DNA of 53,654 bases from Moraxella oblonga NBRC 102422 (lineage in GTDB: Bacteria > Pseudomonadota > Gammaproteobacteria > Pseudomonadales > Moraxellaceae): NCBI RefSeq assembly GCF_001598275.1, contig NZ_BCYQ01000016.1, forward strand, positions 1 to 53,654, given 5' to 3'. The position numbers were made by a program, and so were the translations under genes. Below are positions 16,630-25,040 of the stretch, one piece after another. Below the pieces are notes generated by a model. That model saw nothing but the letters and a program-made list of their open reading frames with translations. It had not been told where the DNA came from and did not search any database. Every line of letters begins with the position of its first letter. Position 1 is the first letter of the stretch.

Positions 16630-17936
16630 TTTGTATTATTATCCAAATAATCACTTGCTTTATCAATATCATTGTGTTTGCCCATCTTGATAATTTTTAG
16701 GCAGGCTTGCTCAATACCTGTGGGCGTGATTTGTTGTGCGATACTTTGGCAATGATGAGATAAACTTTGGTTATTGATAAGATTTTTTAAAGCCTTGATG
16801 ATGGTATCCACTTGATAGGCTTTGGGTAAAATTTCTACCGCCACACCAAGTGATACGGCACGGCTGGCATTGTCAAATTGGTCAAAGGCACAGGGGCGAA
16901 TGAGCTGTGGCACGCCTGATTTTAAAGCAACGGCGGTATTGCCAATGCCACCGTGATGTACAAATACGGCTACTTTGGGCAAAATTTGCTCATACGCCAC
17001 ATAATCCACCGCCAAAATACTATTGGGCAAATTGGTGGGCAGTTGTTCCTTGATATGGCTGACAAAAATCGCCCGAATGCCCATTTTTTCACAAACCAAG
17101 CGTGAAGTGGCAAAAAACTGTTGGGCATTGGCGGTGGCTGTCCCTGCACAAAACAACACAGGCTTATCGCCTTCTTGTAAAAAGTTCATTATCTTTGTGG
17201 AAAGTTCGCCTGACTGCTGATGCTCATAAAAAGGAAATCCGACCACTTCAATATCCGCCCAATCAGGCTGTCTTGGGGCAAAATGCTCATCAAATAAGCC
17301 CAGCACCAAATCTGCCTGATTGACCCACTGTATCATCGGTACTGCCAAAGGTGCCAACCCATAATCCGCACGCAAGCGGTTGATAGGCTTGGTGAAATTA
17401 GGACGAAATACCGCCCAATCCACCCACCGCCAAAACAGGCGATTTAGGGTAGGATTTTGCCATTGGGTTAAATTGTCCAATATCGGTAAGGCTCGCCCCA
17501 TACGATGTACTGAATAAATGGCAAGGGGCGACAAATGCACATTGACAAAAGGGAGGTGGTATTTTTCGGCAAAAAGGTGTGGTGCAGGATTCATTACCCC
17601 ACCAATGACCACTGTATTGTTTGGGATAATATCTTTTGACATTGCATTGATAATCAAAGGAATAATATCGGTTATTACCGCCACAATTTTACGAATGGAC
17701 GACAAGGGGTGGTTGTCATTGAGTGCGGATAAGGCTTGATGGTAAAGTTCATTGTCTCCCACAGGCACAAAGCGAACGCCTTTGGGGGTAAACTGAGCAA
17801 ACAAGGGCGTGCCATAAATAATGGCGTGATGTCCAAGTTTGCTAAGACCGTCCGCCAACGCCATAAAAGGCAACACATCGCCGTGACTGCCTGCGGTGGC
17901 AATCAAATAAGTGGTGGGGGCTTTGGTGCTTATCAT
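16626..17936 (-). CDS. GT1-family (UGT-like) glycosyltransferase
   Basis: A 436-residue GT-B fold enzyme. The N-terminal GSHGDVLPFMALADGL is the acceptor-side signature seen in RhlB and sterol glucosyltransferases. The C-terminal VFVHHGGIGNTAVALKSGVP is the nucleotide-sugar binding HHGG region. It would transfer a sugar from a UDP- or dTDP-sugar to a hydrophobic acceptor, plausibly the lipid built by the neighbouring enzymes. The ATG at 17936 is preferred over a TTG at 17939. It begins three bases after the AMP-ligase stop and overlaps the PAP2 start by 4 bp. Confidence 0.85.
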   Translation of the reverse strand: MISTKAPTTYLIATAGSHGDVLPFMALADGLSKLGHHAIIYGTPLFAQFTPKGVRFVPVGDNELYHQALSALNDNHPLSSIRKIVAVITDIIPLIINAMSKDIIPNNTVVIGGVMNPAPHLFAEKYHLPFVNVHLSPLAIYSVHRMGRALPILDNLTQWQNPTLNRLFWRWVDWAVFRPNFTKPINRLRADYGLAPLAVPMIQWVNQADLVLGLFDEHFAPRQPDWADIEVVGFPFYEHQQSGELSTKIMNFLQEGDKPVLFCAGTATANAQQFFATSRLVCEKMGIRAIFVSHIKEQLPTNLPNSILAVDYVAYEQILPKVAVFVHHGGIGNTAVALKSGVPQLIRPCAFDQFDNASRAVSLGVAVEILPKAYQVDTIIKALKNLINNQSLSHHCQSIAQQITPTGIEQACLKIIKMGKHNDIDKASDYLDNNTK

Positions 17937-17939
17937 CAA

Positions 17940-19241
17940 TCATTGCTCCGTCAGTTGTACAATTCGCCTTTTTTTCTTATCAAAACTTTGGGTGGGCGTT
18001 TGATTGTGCCATTGCCAGATAATACTTTGAACATCAATGCCTTGTGTGCTTAAAAACGCATTGAAGGCTTCTTTAAAATGCACCCAATCGGCATTATCCA
18101 GTTGTGCTGTGAATGTTAAACAATTGCCCGCCTGAACAAGGCGATAATCTTTATCAAGCGGTAGATGAATGGCGATGATGCGAGAAATGCTGTCAGCAAA
18201 AATGGATTTATCGCCAAATTTTAGTCCATCATCGGCTCGCCCTTCAATATGCGACAATGCCAAGCACACTAAGCCACACGGACAAGGGGTGGGCTGGATT
18301 GCCAGTATATCATTTAAAAGATAGCGGACAATGGGTTGGGTGGTGCGAGAAAAGTCGGTGATGATGGGCATAAAGTGCTTGTCATCAAGCCATTGTTTTT
18401 CAATATAGATGAATTCTTCATTCAAATGCAAAGTGCCGTGTGAGCAGGTACTTGCCAAAAAACCTTCGGTGGCTTGGTAGATTTCGTGTACATTATCAAA
18501 TACTTGGAAAATGGCTTGGCGGTCAGCAAAAGTAAGCACCTCGGCACAAGAAATGACTTTTTTGGGCGAGATTTTAAGATTGCCTGTTTTGACTTCGTCC
18601 GCAATGGCTCGTAGGACTTGGGCTGGGGCGACAATAATGGTGGGCTGTTGTTTGGTGAGTTTGGCAAGCAGTGTCTCAAACGGCAAAAGCAAATCATAAT
18701 AGGCAAATTCAATGCACGGCGTGGTAATGGCTTTGTACAAATTGCTGTTGGCTCGCAAAAACAAGGCAACTTTTTCGCCTGTGAACAGTCCATCAGGGAG
18801 CATTTTGGCAAGCATAATCCCTGCCCATTTGGCTTGTTCATTTGGCGATACCAAAAACAGTCCTCGCTCGCCTGTTGTGCCTGATGATAAGCCCACGCTG
18901 ATGCCATTGTTTAAGGTGGGGGCGAAATTCCTATCTTGTTCGGCTCTAAGTGCCAAGGCAAAGGCGGTGTCTTTGTTGATGTTTTGGGTGTTCATTGTGT
19001 TAAATTCTTTTAACATCAATGATTTATCCATTGTAGGTAATTGAGCAAAAATGGCTGGATTAAATGTCCAATCATCGCCAAAATGCGTTTTTAATAGGGC
19101 AGAAAAATAAGGGCTTTGGCTTAAAGTTTGCTTAAAAAATCGGCTTAATTGCTTGGCTTGGTGGTACTCTAAATCCGCTCGGCTGGTAAAGGTCAGGCGT
19201 TTGGTGCGGTGGTAACTGGCAAGTAGGGGGAGTAGGTTCAT
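17940..19241 (-). CDS. PaaK/F390-synthetase-related AMP-forming ligase
   Basis: A 433-residue ANL-superfamily protein of the compact PaaK/CapK type. The phosphate loop is SSGTTGERG, the A5-like segment is YQATEGFLAS, and TPCPCGL near the C-terminus resembles the short cysteine cluster of this family. These enzymes adenylate carboxylates and may load them onto CoA or a carrier. The substrate is unknown, and no carrier protein gene is nearby. It opens the contiguous five-gene run (17940 down to 13795) and is separated from the upstream MBL gene by a toxin-antitoxin pair. Confidence 0.8.
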   Translation of the reverse strand: MNLLPLLASYHRTKRLTFTSRADLEYHQAKQLSRFFKQTLSQSPYFSALLKTHFGDDWTFNPAIFAQLPTMDKSLMLKEFNTMNTQNINKDTAFALALRAEQDRNFAPTLNNGISVGLSSGTTGERGLFLVSPNEQAKWAGIMLAKMLPDGLFTGEKVALFLRANSNLYKAITTPCIEFAYYDLLLPFETLLAKLTKQQPTIIVAPAQVLRAIADEVKTGNLKISPKKVISCAEVLTFADRQAIFQVFDNVHEIYQATEGFLASTCSHGTLHLNEEFIYIEKQWLDDKHFMPIITDFSRTTQPIVRYLLNDILAIQPTPCPCGLVCLALSHIEGRADDGLKFGDKSIFADSISRIIAIHLPLDKDYRLVQAGNCLTFTAQLDNADWVHFKEAFNAFLSTQGIDVQSIIWQWHNQTPTQSFDKKKRRIVQLTEQ

Positions 19242-19256
19242 TTTGGTTGGAAGGTT

Positions 19257-19532
19257 TTAAACAATACTTAATTCACTATGACTGCCCAAGCGGTGCAAAA
19301 GTAGGTCGTTGTCGCCCATCAATTCATAAATCAGCACCAAATCAGGCTTAATATGACAATCCATACAACCTTGCCATTCGCCTTTTAGAGGGTGATTGGC
19401 ATAACGAGCAGGCATTGGTAAGGCGTGAATCAAGCAATTCATCACTTCTATCCATTGGGGTGTAACAAGGTTTAACGCGTGTTTTTTAATGTCTCTTTTA
19501 AATTGCTTGGTTATCAATACCGACTTAGCCAC
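19257..19532 (-). CDS. YafQ-type mRNA interferase toxin
   Basis: A 91-residue RelE-superfamily toxin, close to the 92 residues of E. coli YafQ. The YafQ core is conserved: NHPLKGEWQG, DCHIKPDLVLIYEL and RLGSHSEL retain the two histidines, the aspartate and the C-terminal histidine used for ribosome-dependent mRNA cleavage. I chose a GTG start at 19532, overlapping the antitoxin stop by 8 bp, because AGGAG lies seven bases upstream and the length then matches the family. The Shine-Dalgarno is inside an inverted repeat (19531-19546), suggesting coupling to antitoxin translation. Confidence 0.85.
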   Translation of the reverse strand: MAKSVLITKQFKRDIKKHALNLVTPQWIEVMNCLIHALPMPARYANHPLKGEWQGCMDCHIKPDLVLIYELMGDNDLLLHRLGSHSELSIV

Positions 19533-19815
19533 AGGAGAGCTCCTGTAAGGCATCAATGGCATCATCGGGTTCAAATTTATCCAAAACACCTGCTTGATAA
19601 TCTGTTCGCCCTTGACGAATTGCCTGTGCGGTCAGTTCATTGGGTGTGATTGCCGTTGTGCGTTTTTCAAAAGACAAAGGCAAACTGCCTGTGTCTGCCA
19701 CCTGTTTTAAAATCAATCGCATAAATTGGCTTGGTGTCATACCAAAACTTTCAATCACACCAAATGCTTGTGCTTTTAAGTTTTCATCAAGTCGCAAATT
19801 AAAATTTGTGGTCAT
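19525..19815 (-). CDS. DinJ/RelB-type antitoxin
   Basis: A 96-residue partner of the downstream YafQ toxin. The N-terminus (TNFNLRLDENLKAQAFGVIESFGMTPSQFMRLIL) is the ribbon-helix-helix DNA-binding and dimerisation unit of RelB/DinJ. The C-terminal acidic stretch (LDKFEPDDAIDALQEL) should wrap the toxin. By family the complex represses its own promoter. The pair interrupts an otherwise compact metabolic cluster between the MBL hydrolase and the AMP ligase, as expected for a mobile stabilisation module. Confidence 0.88.
   Translation of the reverse strand: MTTNFNLRLDENLKAQAFGVIESFGMTPSQFMRLILKQVADTGSLPLSFEKRTTAITPNELTAQAIRQGRTDYQAGVLDKFEPDDAIDALQELSCG
19531..19546 (-). promoter_or_regulatory. 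inverted repeat sequestering the toxin ribosome-binding site
   Basis: ACAGGAG-AG-CTCCTGT on the plus strand. On the minus-strand mRNA the AGGAG Shine-Dalgarno of the toxin pairs with CUCCU just before the GTG start; five pairs with a six-base loop are sterically reasonable. Confidence 0.5.
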
Positions 19816-19883
19816 CAGTACACCTATTCAAGATATGTTTTACATTGTGATTCTATTGTATGTCATTTGTTTTGCAAAATCAA

Positions 19884-20702
19884 TCAAGTTTTTTCGTCCA
19901 ACTCGTGGCTTAAATGTATGGCAACGCCTCGTTGATGCCATTGAGATAAATGCGACAGCGTGCGATAAAACGCAGGCACATCGTGCATAATCAAGTGGCT
20001 GATTTTGGCAGGCGGACGACCCAAAAAGTTTTGTGCTGACCACGCCGAATCAGAGGCAATCAGCTCCCAGCCCTTATCGGTTAAAACAAACGCCCCAATT
20101 TGTCCAATGGCGTGCCCGTCTAGTGGTACCAGCAAAATTTCATCATTGCTATTGGGCAATGCCCAAGCGGTTTTGGGGGCGTGTGGTTCATCAAGGCACA
20201 GATGTTCTGGTAAGGCTTTGGGTAAAAACTGTTCCACCGCCATAAATCGGCTTTCAAAGTCGCTGGGCATTAAATTAGGCAAAAAACCTTGTTTGAGGGC
20301 TTTTAAGCCTTTTAATGGTTTTAAAAAATCAAAGGCAAGCCGTCTGCCAATAAAAGGAATATGGGCAAAATCCTTTAAACCTGCAATGTGGTCGGCGTGA
20401 AAATGGGAAATAATCACGCCTTGCAAGTCGCTTGGGTTTAAAGCAATGGCGTGTAATTGACGACTAATGTGTTCAGACGGATTAAAAAATACAGGCGTTA
20501 TGGCAGGGTACAAAGCATAAATCCCCCGACTGGCATCAAAAAAATGCTCGGCATAGCCTGTATCCCATAGCCAAAAGCGTCCGTTTGCTTCCAGCACAAA
20601 CACTCTGGCAGGAAATTGACACGCTCCAAATCCTGCCCCACGCACCGCCACGCAAGCAGGGTGGGTGCAATAACCTGCCTCAAAGAAGTGGATTTTTGCC
20701 AT
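19884..20702 (-). CDS. MBL-fold metallo-hydrolase (lactonase-like)
   Basis: A 272-residue metallo-beta-lactamase-fold enzyme. The metal motif HFHADH is at residues 100-105, followed by further ligands in DGHAIGQ and IASDSAW. There is no signal peptide, so it is cytosolic. The layout resembles N-acyl-homoserine lactonase-like hydrolases, but AHL activity cannot be inferred from this. It is co-oriented with the AMP ligase/ketosynthase cluster and may belong to it, hydrolysing a thioester or lactone intermediate; only the toxin-antitoxin pair separates them. Confidence 0.8.
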   Translation of the reverse strand: MAKIHFFEAGYCTHPACVAVRGAGFGACQFPARVFVLEANGRFWLWDTGYAEHFFDASRGIYALYPAITPVFFNPSEHISRQLHAIALNPSDLQGVIISHFHADHIAGLKDFAHIPFIGRRLAFDFLKPLKGLKALKQGFLPNLMPSDFESRFMAVEQFLPKALPEHLCLDEPHAPKTAWALPNSNDEILLVPLDGHAIGQIGAFVLTDKGWELIASDSAWSAQNFLGRPPAKISHLIMHDVPAFYRTLSHLSQWHQRGVAIHLSHELDEKT

Positions 20703-20816
20703 AATAACTTTATGTAACTAAACGATTATTTTAATTTTGCTGGTTTAGTATAACACAATAAGTCGCTTGATTGTGGTTGTGATGTGAATGTCCCAAACCC
20801 TCTTTTTAATAATCCA

Positions 20817-20850
20817 CAAAAACACCGCTTTATTTAAAGCGGTGTTTTTA
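20817..20850. terminator. CACCG/CGGTG terminator
   Basis: Stem AACACCGCTTT/AAAGCGGTGTT with loop ATTT and flanking A and T runs. It lies between the divergently transcribed MBL and nitroreductase genes, where no 3' end is visible, so it may be a relic or an insulating element. Confidence 0.7.
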
Positions 20851-20901
20851 TTAAAAATAATTTTCAGGTAGCCCAAAAATCCCCCATTATCATTTTTCAT
20901 A

Positions 20902-20955
20902 ATACCCAATCATCAAAATTCTCAATTTTTCACAATACCTAAACCAAGGTATAAT
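20902..20955 (+). promoter_or_regulatory. nitroreductase promoter with conserved box
   Basis: ATACCCA and ATCAAAATTCTCAATTTT (20902-20929) match the box before the OYE gene at 12488. A TATAAT -10 follows at 20950-20955. The box would overlap or lie just upstream of the -35 region. Confidence 0.6.
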
Positions 20956-20997
20956 AAACAAATTTCAACCGCTTTTTTACCCAATTTTGGAGTGATG

Positions 20998-21657
20998 ATG
21001 ACCTTTTTTAATAAAGACGATATTTTAAACGCATTTCATTACCGTGCCTCCACTCGCTCGTATGACGGCAATAAGAAAATCAGCGATGACGATTTTCACG
21101 CCATTTTGGAAATGGGGCGACTTTCCCCAAGCTCGGTGGGGTCTGAGCCGTGGCAGTTTTTGGTGCTACAAAATGCCAATTTACGCCAAAAATTAAAACC
21201 TTACTGCTGGGGCATTCCCACGATGGAAACTTCAAGTCATATTGTGGCGATTTTGGCAAAGAAAAACGCCCGCTATGACACGCCTTATTTTGGGCAAATT
21301 ATGGACAGACGAGGGCTGACTGGCGAGGCTCGTGAAAAAGCGTTGGCGGTGTACAAAAAATTCCAAACAGAGGACATTGCCATTTTGGACTCTGACCGCA
21401 GTCTATACGATTGGGCAAGCAAACAAACTTACATCGCCCTTGCCAATATGATGACGGGGGCGGCGATGATGGGCATTGATTCTTGTCCGATTGAAGGCTT
21501 TGATTATAAAGAAGTCAATGACATCTTGGCAAATGAAGGCTTGTTTGACCCTGCCGAGTGGGCGGTGTCGGTGATGTGTACTTTTGGCTATCGTGATAAA
21601 GACATCAAGCCAAAGGCACGCAAAGCTTTTGATGAAGTGGTGAAATTTGTGGAATAA
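20998..21657 (+). CDS. NAD(P)H nitroreductase (NfsB-like)
   Basis: A 219-residue FMN-dependent nitroreductase-fold enzyme. FHYRASTRSYDGNKKISDDDF and GRLSPSSVGSEPWQF form the FMN-binding N-terminal part, and the central ALANMMTGAAMMGIDSCPIEGFD and the CTFGYRDKD C-terminal region fit the NfsB group. It reduces nitroaromatics and quinones in the cytosol. Three in-frame starts (GTG 20992, ATG 20995, ATG 20998) exist, and GGAG is best spaced for 20998. The promoter box shared with the OYE gene suggests co-induction. Its terminator is at 21676-21710. Confidence 0.92.
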   Translation: MTFFNKDDILNAFHYRASTRSYDGNKKISDDDFHAILEMGRLSPSSVGSEPWQFLVLQNANLRQKLKPYCWGIPTMETSSHIVAILAKKNARYDTPYFGQIMDRRGLTGEAREKALAVYKKFQTEDIAILDSDRSLYDWASKQTYIALANMMTGAAMMGIDSCPIEGFDYKEVNDILANEGLFDPAEWAVSVMCTFGYRDKDIKPKARKAFDEVVKFVE

Positions 21658-21675
21658 GTTTTTAATAATAGAAAG

Positions 21676-21710
21676 GCATTATTTTACTATAAAAAAATAA
21701 TGCTTTTTTT
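21676..21710 (+). terminator. terminator after nitroreductase gene
   Basis: Stem GCATTATTTT/AAAATAATGC followed by seven T residues; the next gene starts 15 bp later. Confidence 0.85.
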
Positions 21711-21724
21711 GGAGTTTTTTAATA

Positions 21725-22588
21725 ATGAAAATCAAATTTTTAACCGCCATTTTGGCAAGTACCATATCAATGACGGCATTGGCGGACGGCACGCACGGCA
21801 CACAAATCAAAACCACGCCATTAAATAACAGCGTTTATATGCTAGAAGGGCAAGGCGGTAATATTGCCGTGATTGAAAATAGTAACTCACTGTATGTGGT
21901 GGATACCCAGTTTGCCAATGGCTATGCCGATATTAAAAATGAAATTGGCAAAATCAGCCCAAAACCCGTTCGCTATGTCATCAATACGCACGGACACAAT
22001 GACCATACGGGTGGCAATGCGTCTTTTGTCAAAGATTTTAATGCCACGATTATCGCTCATCACAATACCAGCGATTTAATCACCGCTTATAATCAAAACA
22101 ATGCCACGCCTAATGCTTTACCGCATTTGACTTTTGAAAAGTCGTTAAAATTGGCAGGCGATGAACCGATTCATTTGCTGTATTTTGCCAATGCCCATAC
22201 CAATGGCGATATTATTGTGCATTTGCCAAAGTCTAATATCATTCACGCGGGCGATATTTTATTTTTTGGGCGGTTTCCGTTTATTGATGTCAAAAATGGC
22301 GGAACGATTGACGGCATGATTAATGGTTTAAATGGCATTATTAAATTGGCTGATGACAATACCAAAATCATTGCAGGACACGGCAATATTGCAAGCAAAA
22401 GCGAGCTGATTACCCACACCAAAATGCTGACCACCATTAAAAACCGTGTGGCAAAATTAAAGAAAAAAGGCAAAACCCTTGCCCAAATCCAAGCCACACG
22501 CCCTGCCAAAGAATGGGAAAGTAGCCATAATTGGAACTTTATCAATAATGAAAAATTGGTAGAGAGTATTTATCAAAGTTTGCCTTAA
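21725..22588 (+). CDS. secreted MBL-fold metallo-hydrolase
   Basis: A 287-residue protein with a clean signal peptide (cleavage probably after TALA, residue 20), so it is periplasmic. The metallo-beta-lactamase core is complete: HGHNDH with ligands at residues 89-94, ANAHTNGD, HAGDILF and AGHGNI. A lysine-rich helix (RVAKLKKKGKTLAQI) precedes the C-terminus. The family is broad and includes beta-lactamases and sulfur-metabolism enzymes; I cannot assign a substrate. GGAG precedes the start. It is convergent with no gene and is followed by a terminator-like hairpin. Confidence 0.82.
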   Translation: MKIKFLTAILASTISMTALADGTHGTQIKTTPLNNSVYMLEGQGGNIAVIENSNSLYVVDTQFANGYADIKNEIGKISPKPVRYVINTHGHNDHTGGNASFVKDFNATIIAHHNTSDLITAYNQNNATPNALPHLTFEKSLKLAGDEPIHLLYFANAHTNGDIIVHLPKSNIIHAGDILFFGRFPFIDVKNGGTIDGMINGLNGIIKLADDNTKIIAGHGNIASKSELITHTKMLTTIKNRVAKLKKKGKTLAQIQATRPAKEWESSHNWNFINNEKLVESIYQSLP

Positions 22589-22622
22589 TAATTTTGCTAG
22601 TAGTCTAAAAGTATGGTGTAAA

Positions 22623-22662
22623 GAAAACCGTTTATGACAAATTTCAAACCATAACGGTTTTC
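22623..22662 (+). terminator. terminator after secreted MBL gene
   Basis: Stem GAAAACCGTT/AACGGTTTTC with a 20-base loop; the T run is short. Confidence 0.6.
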
Positions 22663-22753
22663 CAACCTTAACATTTAGGGCAAAGCAAAAAAGCATTACA
22701 GCATACATTTGAAATACTGCATAAACATCATTTTGAAATAGCGTTAATGTAAA

Positions 22754-23665
22754 ATGACTTTTTTAATTGGATTATTAGCGGGTGTATGTATTGCCTGTCA
22801 GTCCGCCATCAATGCCCGATTGCGTTTGCATTTGGGCTTTGCGTTTTTAACTTCATTTGTTTCATTTGTGGTCGGGCTGATTTTTCTTGTGGGCTTATCG
22901 CTTGGATTGGGTAGTCCGCTTTGGTTTGATAAGGCGACTTTGTCGGCAGCGCCTTGATGGGCTTGGTGTGGTGGCATACTCGGAACAATAGGGCTAACAG
23001 CTAACGTACTCATTTTCCCTAAATTAGGCGGTGTACAAACTGCAGTAATGCCAATTTTGGGGCAAGTGCTAATGGGGCTTGTGATTGACAGCTTTGGTTT
23101 GCTGCACTCGGTAGAAATCCCCTTTTCAGGCAGCCGAATTTTGGGTGTATTGCTCGTATTGACTGGCGTATGGATAGCGATTGTCTTACCCCAAAGACGA
23201 CAGCTTGCCACAATAAGCGAAAATATATGGCTTTGGCGTGGTGTGGGTGTGTTTGGTGGTATGGCACTTGCCACACAAGCGGCAGTCAATGGCGAACTCG
23301 GACGGCAACTTGGCTCACCACTCAGCGGTGCAGTAGTGTCATTTTTAGTGGGAGCTGGAGTGCTATTTATCATTGCTTTATGTTATGAAAAAAGTTTGGC
23401 TAATTTAATCAAACCGATACAAGGGCAACCATTTTGGATTTGGAGTGGAGGTGTACTTGGCGCATTATTTATTTTGTCTGGGGTATATCTTGTGCCAAAA
23501 ATTGGGACGGGACAGGTGGTGATGCTGGTTTTGTCTGGCTTGATTTGTGGCAGTTTGTTGGTGGACAAATTGGGCTTGTTTGGCGTGGCAAAAAAGGCGG
23601 TGCTACCCATACAAATTGTAGGGGCATTGTTACTGCTTGTGGGTGTGGGATTTATCCGTTTATGA
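22754..23665 (+). pseudogene. DMT-superfamily (YdcZ/DUF606-like) transporter interrupted by an in-frame TGA
   Basis: One reading frame of 303 codons encodes two repeats of a five-helix unit, typical of the YdcZ/DUF606 group: FLIGLLAGVCIACQSAINAR in the first half and WRGVGVFGGMALATQAAVNG in the second. The frame is broken only by a TGA at 22955-22957. The continuation reads WAWCGGILGTIG, so the stop probably replaces the first tryptophan of a PWWAW segment (TGG to TGA). Everything else is intact, so the mutation looks recent. A truncated 67-residue protein or readthrough product is possible. Confidence 0.8.
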
Positions 23666-23693
23666 TGATTTAGGCTATCTTAAAATTTAGAAA

Positions 23694-24322
23694 GGGATTG
23701 TACTAGATTATCACATATAATATACCATAAATATGAAGCTAACTCGTTGTAAACTAAGTAAAAAAGTCCAGTTAAAACCGCTTGATTTTTTTGTACTTGA
23801 AGTAACCGCCCATTCAGCAACTTTATTCTACCACAACATCTTAACTTGTGATAGAATATCATCTTGATTTTGAAGCTAAAATTGAATTTGATGAAAGCTA
23901 TTTTGTTGGCATTTGCAAAGGCAAACGTGGTCGTGGTGCAGGTGGTAAGACAATCGTTTTTGGCATTCTAAAACGCAAAGATAGGGTTTATACCATCATC
24001 ATCAAAGACACCAAACAAAGCAGAGCTAATACCCATCATCAAAAGCAAAATTAAGCCTGATAGCATTTCTTGATGTTAGTGTTTTAAGCATTTTAGGATT
24101 AACCATTCCAAAGAATTTGCTAACAATCACGACCGCATCAATGACACCCCAAACTTCTAATCTCAATCCAAACGCATTCTTAGAAAGTACAATAGTATTG
24201 ACAAAAAGCACTTCCATTTGTTTTTAAAAGAATGTAAGTTTAGATTAACTATGGCACACCATCAGAAAAACTTAGAGTTTTGAGAAAATGGTGTGATGTT
24301 TAGGGGTTATCTAGTACAACCT
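23694..24322. mobile_element. degenerate IS1595-family (IS1016-like) insertion sequence
   Basis: The ends are near-perfect inverted repeats: GGGATTGTACTAGATTATC at 23694 and GGTTATCTAGTACAACC at about 24306-24322. Between them are fragments of an ISXO2/IS1016-type DDE transposase. No convincing target-site duplication is visible. IS1016-like elements are best known from Neisseria, Haemophilus and Moraxella. Confidence 0.8.
23733..24303 (+). pseudogene. IS1595/IS1016-like transposase remnant
   Basis: Translation in shifting frames recovers the family landmarks: an N-terminal MKLTRCKLSKKVQLK, then EFDESYF..GKRGRGAGGKT and FGILKRKDRVYTIII (first catalytic aspartate region), then KIKPDSI, DVSVFKHFRINHSKEFA, SKRILRKYNSI and HFHLFLKECKFRL near the C-terminus, with a terminal KWCDV. 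Several frameshifts, stops and deletions separate these pieces, including loss of the zinc-finger/early catalytic segment, so it cannot be active. Confidence 0.82.
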
Positions 24323-24344
24323 CTACTTTTTGACAAACTAAACA

Positions 24345-24569
24345 ATGCAAAACACACTACCAACAGGTCTTTACCGCCACTACAAAGGCAATCTTTATCA
24401 AGTGCTACACACCGCCCTCCATTCAGAGACAGAAGAGACGCTTGTCGTCTATCGTGCCTTATATGGCGATTATGGTGTATGGGTACGCCCTTATGAAATG
24501 TTTTGTGAAAGTGTGGAAATTGACGGCAAAATGATACCCAGATTTGAACTGATTAAGGAGCTACAATGA
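24345..24569 (+). CDS. DUF1653-family small protein
   Basis: A 74-residue protein with the DUF1653 pattern: GLYRHYKGNLYQVLHTALHSETEE, then LVVYRALYGDYGVWVRPYEMF and a C-terminal FELI. The function is unknown. It begins 22 bp after the right end of the dead IS element, which may have altered its promoter, and it overlaps the FKBP start by 4 bp (ATGA), so the two are translationally coupled. Confidence 0.85.
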   Translation: MQNTLPTGLYRHYKGNLYQVLHTALHSETEETLVVYRALYGDYGVWVRPYEMFCESVEIDGKMIPRFELIKELQ

Positions 24570-24965
24570 CCGATTTTAACATCATAGACCTCATCATCGG
24601 TACAGGCAAACAAGCCCAGCGGGGGGGCATTAATCACCGCTCATTATACAGGCACTTTGTCAGATGGTACGGTGTTTGACAACTCAATCCAAAGGGGTGT
24701 GCCTTTTGAGTGTGTCATTGGGACAGGGCGAGTGATTAAGGGTTGGGATTTGGGTGTTTTGGGCAATGAAGTTGGTAATAAACTGCTTGAAAAATGGGGC
24801 ATACAAATGACCCTACCAGACTTTGCTCCAATGCAAGTGGGCGGTAAAAGACAACTTATGGTGCCTGCTTCTCTTGCTTATGGTGAGCGGACAATTGGCA
24901 AAATTCCACCCAATTCGGATTTGACTTTTGAAATTGAGCTGTTGGAAGTTAAAACAAGGGATTGA
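24566..24965 (+). pseudogene. FKBP-type peptidyl-prolyl isomerase, frameshifted in a G7 tract
   Basis: The N-terminus (TDFNIIDLIIGTGKQAQRG) and the remainder (LITAHYTGTLSDGTVFDNS, IGTGRVIKGWDLGVLG, MQVGGKRQLMVPASLAYGER, IPPNSDLTFEIELLEV) are in different frames, joined at seven G residues (24621-24627); six would restore the frame. The FKBP core is otherwise intact. Between WDLGVLG and MQVGGKRQ there is an extra segment of about 23 residues absent from classical FKBPs, which may be lineage-specific. The locus could be slipped-strand phase-variable, a true pseudogene, or a sequencing error. Confidence 0.75.
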
Positions 24966-25040
24966 TTTATTTAGCTTGCTCCATGCTATTAGTTATTATA
25001 CTTACTTATTTACCCTTTTGTGTAGCAAAAGGATTGAATG

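Noticed and set aside
19884-20702. Annotation as a quorum-quenching AHL lactonase
   Set aside because: The HxHxDH fold is shared by many MBL hydrolases and nothing in the sequence or neighbourhood shows AHL specificity.
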